From contig NZ_CP015363.1 of assembly GCF_002078355.1 (NCBI RefSeq), positions 744,001 to 808,000 on the forward strand: a stretch of 64,000 nt of DNA, given 5' to 3'. The notes under the pieces are model-generated. The model ran no database searches, had not been told where the DNA came from, and saw only the letters and a list, made by a program, of their open reading frames with translations. Position 1 is the stretch's first letter; the number at the start of each line of letters is the position of its first letter. The stretch is from Ferroplasma acidiphilum. Lineage in GTDB: Archaea; Thermoplasmatota; Thermoplasmata; Thermoplasmatales; Thermoplasmataceae. Position numbers and translations under genes: made by a program. This document shows, one piece after another, positions 57,062 through 64,000 of the stretch.

Positions 57062-57223
57062 ATGGAAGAGCTACTTTGCAATATTGAATTTGAGAAAGAT
57101 GAAAAGGGATTTAGCGCCAGGTTGCGAACCGACATGGGTGGCTTGCGTGAATACAACGGTATGACATTAGAAGAAGTATTGAATGAGGTAATACTTGAGC
57201 TTCAGGAGGAATTCTCACCTTAA
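57062..57223 (+). CDS. small conserved-looking protein, 53 residues
   Basis: A short frame translated by hand. It begins MEELLCNIEFEKD, has a compact beta-beta-alpha-like pattern (FSARLRTDMGGLREYNGMTLEEVLNEV) and ends in an acidic helix. The ATG lies 29 bases after the glycerate kinase stop, a normal operon distance, and the codons look like those of neighbouring genes. The layout recalls small HicB-like domains, but no specific motif is present and I do not name a function. Confidence 0.6.
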   Translation: MEELLCNIEFEKDEKGFSARLRTDMGGLREYNGMTLEEVLNEVILELQEEFSP

Positions 57224-57370
57224 ATTTATTTTAATTGAAAACAATAAGTAATGGTAAATTTTATTGGTCATTTTTGTGCATCATAGTTATTAACTAACAT
57301 TTGCAATGGATAATATATGCGATAGAAAATATTCGAAGAATGAAATATATATACATTTATTTAATGATGA

Positions 57371-59467
57371 ATGGTGCACGGAAAAAAATCAAAGTGGAAG
57401 AAAATACTTCCCATAGCAATTGCACTGTTATTTGTTTTAATGGCCGTCTCTTCTATAACCACTCATAGTACTGATATGCTTTCATCATCTGTTAATTCAC
57501 ATGCCTCTAAGGGCCCTGGGGTGACAAACAGTTCATCAGTATTGCCCTCAAATGAAAGTAATTATTCCTCTGTAAACCCGGAGAATTTATACAGGAATGA
57601 GCCTGCCCCTGTTGGCATGGCTGATTACGGACTTGGTACCGGGACCTTATTTGGCGGATATACCCCATATGAATATAATACAACATCATTCTTAGGTTCA
57701 GCTAAAATCTATAATCTGTCCGTAGTAGATAATTCAACAGGAAATAAATGCATGTCCGTTCAATTCAATGTAAATCTTGTTTTTAATAACAGTAATAATA
57801 AATATGTATACTGGGTCCAGGACGTTGCCTTCATTAACACATCCTCCAGGGCTATCACTTTTATTGACAATATCTGGAATATGACATCCAGTGGTGCAAG
57901 CATGTACAATTCTACTGTTAATGGGACCGGAACAGTTAGCAATTATTCAGATTCCGGTTATTATTATTCAATTGCATCCTGTACTTTACCGGGCAATGAT
58001 ATTAAATTACCAAATCTGGCAACCATAAATTTTATGGTGAATAGCACCATGAAAAACGGAAGTCCTGAAGTAGAGCTTATGTATAATGATGGATACGGAT
58101 GGGTGACCTATGACAGCCCGGTTTTTATCTTTGCAACAAATGTAACTTCAGATCAGAGTTTTGTTGTTGATGGCTATAATTATGAACCGGACGGTTATTC
58201 TTTCTATGATGCAGAACTCATTCTTGGAGGACCCGGGGATGGTTCTTCAACCGTAGATATGTCTTCAAACATTCAACTAGGGATAGAATACTGGAATGGG
58301 CATAATTACCAGGAAATAACAAATGCCTTTAATTATGGCAGTGATACTGCAGAAACCATAAGCAACGTTACATCCACAGCAGAATATTACACGTCAAACG
58401 GAACTATTTTCGAAAATGTGACTGCAGGAGACGGTTCCTTATCACAGGTATACAGTTCAGCAGATATATCATTATTGAATATCTCAACACCATTTTCAAG
58501 CGGGAGTATAAGTGTAAACGGAACGGAATATAGTTTCGTAAAACACGAAGTTAACCTGACTCTTGCTCCTGGTGAATATAATTTATCTATTTATAATGGG
58601 ACTATACTTTATAAAAATTTAACAGTTAATCTTACAGCTGGAGAATATTTGCCATTAAATGTGGCGCCAAAATACAATGTTGTCTTTACACAAACAGGAT
58701 TGCCCGCAGGAACAGCATGGTCAGTTACTATTAACGGGAAGACAGAATCATCAGTTACCAATACCATTGTATTTGTACTGGCGAATGATACATACACATA
58801 TACAGTAGAAACACCGGACAAGATCTATAAAGCCGAACATTATTCTGGGGATATCGTAGTAAATGGTTCTTCCTATAAGAGCATAATAAAATTCTCTAAG
58901 GTAACCTATGAAGTTAAATTTATAGAGGCGGGACTTCCGGGCGGATCAGTATGGTATGTCAATTTATCCAGTACAGTGAAATCAGGGCCAATAACAGGGA
59001 ATTCATTTTCATTTGCACTTATAAATGGCACATATACATATAGAACTTCCATTGCAAATGAACCATATGAACCCGTACCATCCTCTTCCGGAATCTCTGT
59101 ACACGGGGGCAACATCTCAACAACGATAACATTCTCTAGAATGTACACTGTAAAATTTGTTGAAACAGGATTGCCTGCTGGAACAACATGGTTAGTTACA
59201 CTTAATGGAACTACGGAATCGTCCGATAACAATACCATACTGTTTGCCTTGCACAATGGAACATATACATACACCGTAAGCGGGGTAAATGGAAATAAAA
59301 TATCAAGCAATTCAGGAAATGTAGATGTAAACGGTAAAAATGTTACAGTTAATAATATTAAATATACACCGGAACACAATTATACCCTATATTATGGGAT
59401 TGGAGTTGTAGCAGCAATTGCAATAATCATTTCTGCCGCAATAGTAGCAATAAGGAGAAAGAAGTAA
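57371..59467 (+). CDS. membrane-anchored thermopsin-like acid protease (family A5) with three repeats
   Basis: 698 residues. A signal peptide (basic KKSKWKK, then a hydrophobic run, about 8-30) leads an extracellular region rich in N-x-S/T sites. Residues about 75-345 match thermopsin: PVGMADYGLG, YNTTSFLG, YVYWVQDVAFI and FIDNIWNM. Three repeats follow at about 435, 513 and 592, each with VxFxxxGLPxGxxW. A C-terminal helix (about 672-692) and RRKK tail anchor it. Thermopsins are acid, heat-stable proteases, so this enzyme should digest proteins outside the cell at low pH. The repeats are probably stalk or wall-binding domains. Confidence 0.88.
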   Translation: MVHGKKSKWKKILPIAIALLFVLMAVSSITTHSTDMLSSSVNSHASKGPGVTNSSSVLPSNESNYSSVNPENLYRNEPAPVGMADYGLGTGTLFGGYTPYEYNTTSFLGSAKIYNLSVVDNSTGNKCMSVQFNVNLVFNNSNNKYVYWVQDVAFINTSSRAITFIDNIWNMTSSGASMYNSTVNGTGTVSNYSDSGYYYSIASCTLPGNDIKLPNLATINFMVNSTMKNGSPEVELMYNDGYGWVTYDSPVFIFATNVTSDQSFVVDGYNYEPDGYSFYDAELILGGPGDGSSTVDMSSNIQLGIEYWNGHNYQEITNAFNYGSDTAETISNVTSTAEYYTSNGTIFENVTAGDGSLSQVYSSADISLLNISTPFSSGSISVNGTEYSFVKHEVNLTLAPGEYNLSIYNGTILYKNLTVNLTAGEYLPLNVAPKYNVVFTQTGLPAGTAWSVTINGKTESSVTNTIVFVLANDTYTYTVETPDKIYKAEHYSGDIVVNGSSYKSIIKFSKVTYEVKFIEAGLPGGSVWYVNLSSTVKSGPITGNSFSFALINGTYTYRTSIANEPYEPVPSSSGISVHGGNISTTITFSRMYTVKFVETGLPAGTTWLVTLNGTTESSDNNTILFALHNGTYTYTVSGVNGNKISSNSGNVDVNGKNVTVNNIKYTPEHNYTLYYGIGVVAAIAIIISAAIVAIRRKK

Positions 59468-59538
59468 GATATATTCAGTAATCCCGTATATATAGGTGTA
59501 TCTATTTGGTGGATTCCATATTTAAAGTATAAACTATT

Positions 59539-60288
59539 TTAGATGTTAATCCATGATGATACAATTTCAATTATTTTTTGTATTTCCGGTATTTCTCCCA
59601 TTACTATTGGTTTTAATTCATTACTGAATATTTTTTCCTGTTTTAATATTTCATTAATAAATTCCATTTTATCGAAAATTATATTATAAAACTTTAGCTT
59701 CATATTAATTAATTCTGGATCAAAAATTACTTTTTTAAAATAAATTAAATAATATAAATCATATATATCTCTCGCTTTTTTCCTTGTATATATTGCCCTT
59801 ACTTTTTCTGCTGCCACTTCATCAAGATTCATTCCTGATAATATTCTTATTGGCAAATTATATTCGGGAAAATCAAAATTTAATGCCATTGCCTGTTTAA
59901 TAATTTTCTCTCTTCTACTTATTTCAACATAAACAGGAACCATACTCAAAATATTTGTATACAATGGCCCTTCTGAAAGGAGCCTGAATGATAATGTTAT
60001 ATTATCATTTTTAACAATTTTTAACTCATTATTAATCCCCTGTAATTTCAGCTCCTCCGAAACTTTATCAGGCAAATTACCTTTTAACATTGAATTTTCT
60101 GTAAAATCAAGATCCTCTGAAAATCTTCGTAAACCATGGAAAAGCCACAAATATGTGCCACCTTTAAATATCAAAGGCTCATTATAAATTGCATTTAAGA
60201 CTACTGAAAGCATATACCTTTTTTCCTCCTGCCATGGCCTTAGACCATGCAATTTTGATAGTTTTATTATATCATCCTTATCAATCAT
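59539..60288 (-). CDS. AbiEii-like nucleotidyltransferase toxin (module 1)
   Basis: 249 residues of the AbiEii family. The nucleotidyltransferase motif is intact: GGT at 43-45 and the metal pair D59/D61 in RFSEDLDF. The second family block, EVAAEKVRAIYTRKKARDIYDLYYL, is also present. In type IV AbiE systems this protein is a toxin that modifies nucleic-acid targets (tRNA in related proteins) and is held in check by AbiEi. Its ATG overlaps the AbiEi stop by four bases (ATGA), so the two are co-translated. Confidence 0.87.
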   Translation of the reverse strand: MIDKDDIIKLSKLHGLRPWQEEKRYMLSVVLNAIYNEPLIFKGGTYLWLFHGLRRFSEDLDFTENSMLKGNLPDKVSEELKLQGINNELKIVKNDNITLSFRLLSEGPLYTNILSMVPVYVEISRREKIIKQAMALNFDFPEYNLPIRILSGMNLDEVAAEKVRAIYTRKKARDIYDLYYLIYFKKVIFDPELINMKLKFYNIIFDKMEFINEILKQEKIFSNELKPIVMGEIPEIQKIIEIVSSWINI

Positions 60289-60860
60289 TTTAATATCTCC
60301 ATGATTTTTTTTATTTTTCTTATCTTAATATTCTTTAAATTCCGAATAAGATCTGAAAAGTCTATATTATTTTTGAATTCATTAATATCATTTTCTGAAA
60401 AAATATTCAGATATAATCCATCAAAGACTGCTTTATCTGGATTCGCAACAAAAATATAGCTATTATTATAATTATACCGTTTATATCCAAAAAATAATTC
60501 AGGCTTTATTTTATGATATGATATTCCCAATTTATTGTAATTTATTGAGTTTATCGTAGTAACACATTCCACCTTACCAGGAACCTGCTGCGCCAATTTA
60601 TGGAATAGTAATGCAGAATTTGTAGAGATATACGATGGATAAATTAATTGTGATGCCATAATAAAATCGTCATTAATAAATGAAATTTTCCCGTTTACAG
60701 GCTTAGTTGCAAGGTTATTCCTAACTAATCTGTTCATGTATACAATAGCTACTTTATTGTTTTTCTGGATTAGATTTGCAAATTCATTTACATTATATAC
60801 CGAAACATTATTTTTCAATGCCATATCCCTGATTTTGTATAATGTCAATTCTTTCATCAT
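60285..60860 (-). CDS. AbiEi-like antitoxin/transcription regulator (module 1)
   Basis: 191 residues. The N terminus is a winged helix (LYKIRDMALKNNVSVYNVNEFANLIQKNNKVAIVYMNRLVRNNLATK). The C-terminal domain carries the AbiEi-type block SYISTNSALLFHKLAQQVP and NPDKAVFDGLYL. AbiEi proteins repress their own promoter by binding inverted repeats and neutralise AbiEii. A perfect 16-base palindrome lies seven bases before its start. Intact. Confidence 0.85.
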   Translation of the reverse strand: MMKELTLYKIRDMALKNNVSVYNVNEFANLIQKNNKVAIVYMNRLVRNNLATKPVNGKISFINDDFIMASQLIYPSYISTNSALLFHKLAQQVPGKVECVTTINSINYNKLGISYHKIKPELFFGYKRYNYNNSYIFVANPDKAVFDGLYLNIFSENDINEFKNNIDFSDLIRNLKNIKIRKIKKIMEILK

Positions 60861-60866
60861 ACCACA

Positions 60867-60882
60867 ATAACAATATTGTTAT
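60867..60882. promoter_or_regulatory. operator palindrome of AbiE module 1
   Basis: ATAACAATATTGTTAT is a perfect 16-base palindrome. It overlaps the TATA-like TATATAAC and the expected start of transcription, seven bases before the AbiEi ATG. Binding here by AbiEi would block the promoter. Confidence 0.6.
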
Positions 60883-61004
60883 ATACACGTGACTTAAATA
60901 CTTTTTCCCTGATTATTCGTAAAATTACGTATTCTTCATGTATAATAATTTGGAAAAATATAATAAAAAATTGGCAAATGTTAAAATTTTATATCGTAAT
61001 TGTT

Positions 61005-61799
61005 TTATTTAATTATATAATCAATAACAGTATCTTTAACAGCATCAAACGGAATAATTACATTCAATAAACTTTCCATTTCAGTATTCCAGATATCCCC
61101 TATTGAAATTACTTTTTCCAGGAATTCATCTATATTAAATCCTTGAACTTGCGTATATTTTTGCAGTTTGTAATTTATCATTTCTATATTTATTTTAACA
61201 TTGTATTTTGTGATTAGGAGCCATAAATCATATAAATCCCTGGCAACAGGGTTTTTTTTCTCCATAATTGCTTTTATTTTTTCTGCTGCGAATTCTTCTG
61301 CCTCTAATGTCAAAAGGAAATAGGGCCTTATTTCTGGATAAATTGTAGTTCTTAAAACCTTTTTAGGATTATAAAATGGCCGTACATACAAATTTATATC
61401 CAGTTTTATGGTCTGTATCGCTCTCACACTATGGGACATTTCATAAAAAGGCCCTTTAATTTTTAAATTATATCTAAGCATATCTCTTCTTTTAAGGGTA
61501 CTATACTCTATAGGATAAAAATTATTAACTTCTTTAATTGCTTTTTTAACTCTATTTTCTACATCAGTTGTATCATAACTTTTATCAAAAATAAAATTAA
61601 GATCCTCTGAAAATCTCCCGGAACCATAAACTTTTGAAATAGCAGTGCCACCGATAAATATTATATCATTAACTGGACTAATATAAAAAAGACTGTTTAG
61701 AACAATTTCCTGAAGATAATCCTTTTCTGTACTGTACGAATTTTTAAATCCCATAATTTTTGTGTAATCTTTCCATTTCTTGATTTCAATATTATCCAT
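61005..61799 (-). CDS. AbiEii-like nucleotidyltransferase toxin (module 2), altered metal site
   Basis: 264 residues, same family as the toxin at 59539. The GGT motif (50-52) is present, but the metal pair reads D66 and N68 (RFSEDLNF) where the neighbour has two aspartates; a single base (GAT to AAT) explains it. The second block EFAAEKIKAIMEKKNPVARDLYDLWLL is intact. The antitoxin gene upstream is cut by an IS, so this toxin now lacks its partner; weak or lost activity would explain survival. It begins four bases after the old antitoxin stop. Confidence 0.82.
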   Translation of the reverse strand: MDNIEIKKWKDYTKIMGFKNSYSTEKDYLQEIVLNSLFYISPVNDIIFIGGTAISKVYGSGRFSEDLNFIFDKSYDTTDVENRVKKAIKEVNNFYPIEYSTLKRRDMLRYNLKIKGPFYEMSHSVRAIQTIKLDINLYVRPFYNPKKVLRTTIYPEIRPYFLLTLEAEEFAAEKIKAIMEKKNPVARDLYDLWLLITKYNVKINIEMINYKLQKYTQVQGFNIDEFLEKVISIGDIWNTEMESLLNVIIPFDAVKDTVIDYIIK

Positions 61800-61968
61800 A
61801 AAATTACCGCCTTTTATTAATTAATGCCAGAACTATTTCATATGTTTTTTTTGAGTGTACTTTTTCTGAATAAAATAATAATCTTTCTATATCTATTAAT
61901 TTATTATCAATGCCATTATTAAGAGCTTCTTCTATATATGCAATGGGTGGGTTTGCTAAATACACAGA

Positions 61969-61975
61969 ATCAACT
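61969..61975 (+). repeat. target site duplication of the IS256-type element, left copy
   Basis: ATCAACT directly before the inverted repeat of the element; the same seven bases follow the other end at 63267-63273. IS256-family elements usually duplicate 8-9 bases, so the true duplication may be one base longer or partly altered. Confidence 0.85.
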
Positions 61976-63266
61976 GATTGTGTCCAGAATTATGTGTGTT
62001 TATAAAGGGTACCTCCTATTGAACATTTCTTTTATTTCATCATTGCATTTATAATATCCGTTCATCTTCCTGAATGCATGCTTTGAATTGTATTCTATTG
62101 ATTTATAGTAAAATACCTTCATTGCTGAATCCTCATCAGGGAATGATGATATTGTTTTTACCCTTCTCCTTACCTCTCCATTAAATCGTTCAATAGCATT
62201 GGTAGATTTCAATGATCTCCATATACTGGAAGGATAATTATAGAATCTTAATAGCTTTCCCAGATTCTTTTCAGTATTGTATATTACCTTAGGATACTTG
62301 TTCTCCCATTTGTATTTAAAATCATTGAATTTTATAATAGCTTCTTCTTTATTATCACATTTAAACATCTTATTCGCATCTATTGTTATTTCATCAATAT
62401 CTTTCTCCCTTACATTTGATTTTAATCCTCTTGCATAGTGTATTGTACACAATTGAAACTCTGATCGGGGATATATTTCCATTACTTCCTCATCCAGATT
62501 CTTTATTCCATCTGCTACAATTAACAATGGCTCTTTTAATCCTCTATTATACAGGTCTTCCAGTACATCCTTATATGTATTATGTGATTCTTTAACTGTT
62601 AAATAGAATCCCAGTAACTCATATTCTCCTGTTTCTTTAATTCCTAATGCAAATATAACAGGCTCTTTATCCACATTTCCCCTTCTTAAATAGAAGAATA
62701 ATCCATCTAAAAATACTGCTATATACCTTTTATCCAGTGGCCTGTTAATAAACTTATAAACCTCTTCTATGGTTAAATCTGTTATTCTTGATACTGTGGA
62801 TTTAGAATATTTATTTCCTAATATATCCTCCATTATACCTGCTATTCTCCTTGTAGATATGCCATTGGAATACATTGATACTATTAGGTCCTCCATTCCT
62901 ATTGATCTGTTATAGGGTTCTATTACCTGTGTATGGAAATTGCTTTCCCTGTCTCTTGGTATGTTTAACTGTTTTATTTCACCATACTTTGTCTTTAGAT
63001 CTCTCTTATATTTTCCATTCTTTATTCCTGGATTATTTTCTAAATATGCATTTAACTCTATTTCCATTAATTTCTCTATTCTTTCCTTTATTGCATTTCT
63101 CAATAATTTATCTATGTCTATGTTCTCAATATCCGATATGTTTATATCTGTATTTTCCATATTTTATTACCTCCCTGAACAAAAGAGGTATCCTTCTCTG
63201 TTATTTAATGATTGAATTCATTGATAACAGAGGGGTTTATATTTACACATAATTACATACACAACC
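61976..63266 (-). mobile_element. complete IS256-type insertion sequence, 1291 bp
   Basis: Imperfect terminal inverted repeats: GATTGTGTCCAGAATTATGTG at the low end and the reverse of GGTTGTGTATGTAATTATGTG at the high end. It holds one transposase gene (62000-63160) and is flanked by ATCAACT on both sides. The second, damaged copy is at 16238-17517. Ends, gene and duplication are all intact, so it is probably active or recently was. Confidence 0.92.
62000..63160 (-). CDS. IS256/mutator-type transposase
   Basis: 386 residues. The DDE triad is D152 (VFLDGLFF), D217 (IVADGIK) and E324 (STNAIERFNGEVRRR). The region TVKESHNTYKDVLEDLYNRG and CTIHYARG between the second D and E is typical of the family. 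It is led by a GGGAGG ribosome site seven bases before the ATG. It is the intact counterpart of the truncated gene at 16343. Confidence 0.95.
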   Translation of the reverse strand: MENTDINISDIENIDIDKLLRNAIKERIEKLMEIELNAYLENNPGIKNGKYKRDLKTKYGEIKQLNIPRDRESNFHTQVIEPYNRSIGMEDLIVSMYSNGISTRRIAGIMEDILGNKYSKSTVSRITDLTIEEVYKFINRPLDKRYIAVFLDGLFFYLRRGNVDKEPVIFALGIKETGEYELLGFYLTVKESHNTYKDVLEDLYNRGLKEPLLIVADGIKNLDEEVMEIYPRSEFQLCTIHYARGLKSNVREKDIDEITIDANKMFKCDNKEEAIIKFNDFKYKWENKYPKVIYNTEKNLGKLLRFYNYPSSIWRSLKSTNAIERFNGEVRRRVKTISSFPDEDSAMKVFYYKSIEYNSKHAFRKMNGYYKCNDEIKEMFNRRYPL

Positions 63267-63273
63267 ATCAACT
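63267..63273 (+). repeat. target site duplication of the IS256-type element, right copy
   Basis: ATCAACT, identical to 61969-61975, immediately beyond the high-coordinate end of the element and within the antitoxin coding sequence. Confidence 0.85.
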
Positions 63274-63732
63274 ATTGCTTTCTCCGGATCTGAAATAGAA
63301 ATATATGTATTTTTATCTATATGGTAACCGTAGATTTTTGTATTCTTTAATGTTATAAATTTTATTTTATACCCTTCAATTTCTATATCCTTGTGCCTTT
63401 TTGATGAAATAACATATATTGTATCGTATATCTGAGTTACAAGGTTATAATAAGAAAAAGCAGACGATATCCCTATATAGGATGGTTCCAGAATATTAGA
63501 GGCTATTGCAAATATATCTGTTCCTGGCAGATAGAACTTATTCCTGCCTGCTCTTTTTGCATAGCCGTGTTCTACTAAACGGTTCGCCACCAGTGATGAA
63601 TACTTTATATTGCTATTTTCTATTATTTCTATATCATATGTTCTGAACACGCCTTTATAGTCATTTTTAATTGTATCAAGTAAGTTTATTGTATTCATAT
63701 TTCAATATTTTAATTAAGTATATAGCACTATT

Positions 63733-63752
63733 GTTTATCATAATTGATAAAC
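63733..63752. promoter_or_regulatory. operator-like inverted repeat of AbiE module 2
   Basis: GTTTATCA-TAAT-TGATAAAC has perfect 8-base arms with a 4-base spacer. It lies about 35 bases before the antitoxin start, just upstream of a TATA-like CTATATACTTAATT on the minus strand. The sequence differs from the module 1 palindrome, so the two regulators probably recognise different sites. Confidence 0.55.
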
Positions 63753-63886
63753 TATATGTTATAATATTTTTTTAAAATATGTTGTCTATTGAATATAGAA
63801 ACACTGCAATTCAGGGTAAAAACATCCGGAAGTAATGTATATCCATGGTTTTCAAATTATGATTTGTTACAATAATAAAAATAAAT

Positions 63887-64000
63887 TTAACTTTTAACAG
63901 TGATATCACTGCTTCTCCTTTCCTCTTTCCCCCGCGAGAATGATAGAAAAGCACCTAACAGTAGTATTGCCATAGAAACATATAACGAATAATGTATTCC
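63887..64000 (-). CDS. membrane protein, C-terminal end only (cut by window edge)
   Basis: The last 37 codons of a gene that continues beyond the window: a hydrophobic helix (YSLYVSMAILLLGAFLSF) then a basic and polar tail (SRGKEERRSSDITVKS). It looks like the end of a multi-helix transporter, perhaps MFS, but too little is present to be sure. Confidence 0.5.
   Translation of the reverse strand, partial: GIHYSLYVSMAILLLGAFLSFSRGKEERRSSDITVKS

Larger units (their letters stand above)
61804..63698 (-). pseudogene. AbiEi-like antitoxin (module 2), split by an IS256-type insertion
   Basis: The first 144 codons (63267-63698) code a winged helix and an AbiEi-type domain ending ISDPEKAIVD. The IS then interrupts. 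After the IS, 61804-61975 continues in frame as SVYLANPPIAYIEEALNNG ... ALINKRR-stop. Removing the IS and one 7-base repeat restores a 198-residue protein, close in length and pattern to the intact antitoxin (191). As it stands, the frame would run seven codons into the IS and stop at 63243, lacking the last 54 residues. Confidence 0.9.

Noticed and set aside
1-64000. Search for a CRISPR array or cas genes.
   Set aside because: No regularly spaced repeats and no Cas-like proteins are present in the window.

Overview
The window comes from an A+T-rich archaeon of the order Thermoplasmatales, most likely Ferroplasma or a close relative. The evidence is a mevalonate-3-kinase of the Thermoplasma type (4278-5246), a Sec61-beta/SecG translocon subunit, an archaeal AsnRS-like asparagine synthetase, an Lrp regulator, a membrane-anchored thermopsin (an acid protease), a TPP riboswitch in front of a transporter, and TATA-like boxes about 25 bases before many start codons (leaderless transcripts). 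The genus is inferred; the order is well supported.

Layout. 0-10.6 kb is mostly core: M20 peptidase, threonine synthase, SecG, mevalonate-3-kinase, a four-CBS protein coupled to glycyl-tRNA synthetase, an HtrA-like protease, a winged-helix regulator, asparagine synthetase and an Lrp regulator. At 10.6 kb a tRNA-Ser(GGA) is overlapped at its 3' end by a 1274-residue helicase-nuclease (10661-14485) that looks like a one-gene defence system. A riboswitch-controlled MFS transporter and a broken IS256-type element follow (14.8-17.5 kb). 17.7-21.1 kb holds cbiG, cbiA and a phosphodiesterase-like gene. 21.2-29.1 kb is a block of MFS and APC transporters. 29.1-33 kb is a mobile patch: a DDE transposase, a lone TnpB and a beheaded MFS gene. 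33-49.6 kb is metabolic: glycerol kinase, M13 peptidase, a HEPN/MNT module, HAD phosphatase, MFS carriers, a PdxA-like dehydrogenase with a split four-carbon acid sugar kinase, a pair of lineage-specific paralogues, aspartate racemase, a PLP decarboxylase and cysteine synthase. 49.8-59.5 kb holds a glycosyltransferase, CysRS, a nicotinamidase/NAPRTase pair (NAD salvage), an APC permease, glycerate kinase and thermopsin. 59.5-63.8 kb holds two tandem AbiE toxin-antitoxin modules, the second with its antitoxin cut by a complete IS256-type element.

How it works together. The many permeases, the secreted acid protease, cytosolic peptidases, glycerol kinase and glycerate kinase fit a heterotroph living on peptides and small carbon compounds in acid. 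The accessory parts (helicase-nuclease, HEPN/MNT, two AbiE modules, two IS256-type copies, TnpB and two possible TnpB scars) mark sites of gene turnover. The most informative are the AbiE locus, where insertion and target duplication can be reconstructed to the base, the split sugar-acid kinase operon, and the tRNA-overlapping helicase-nuclease.
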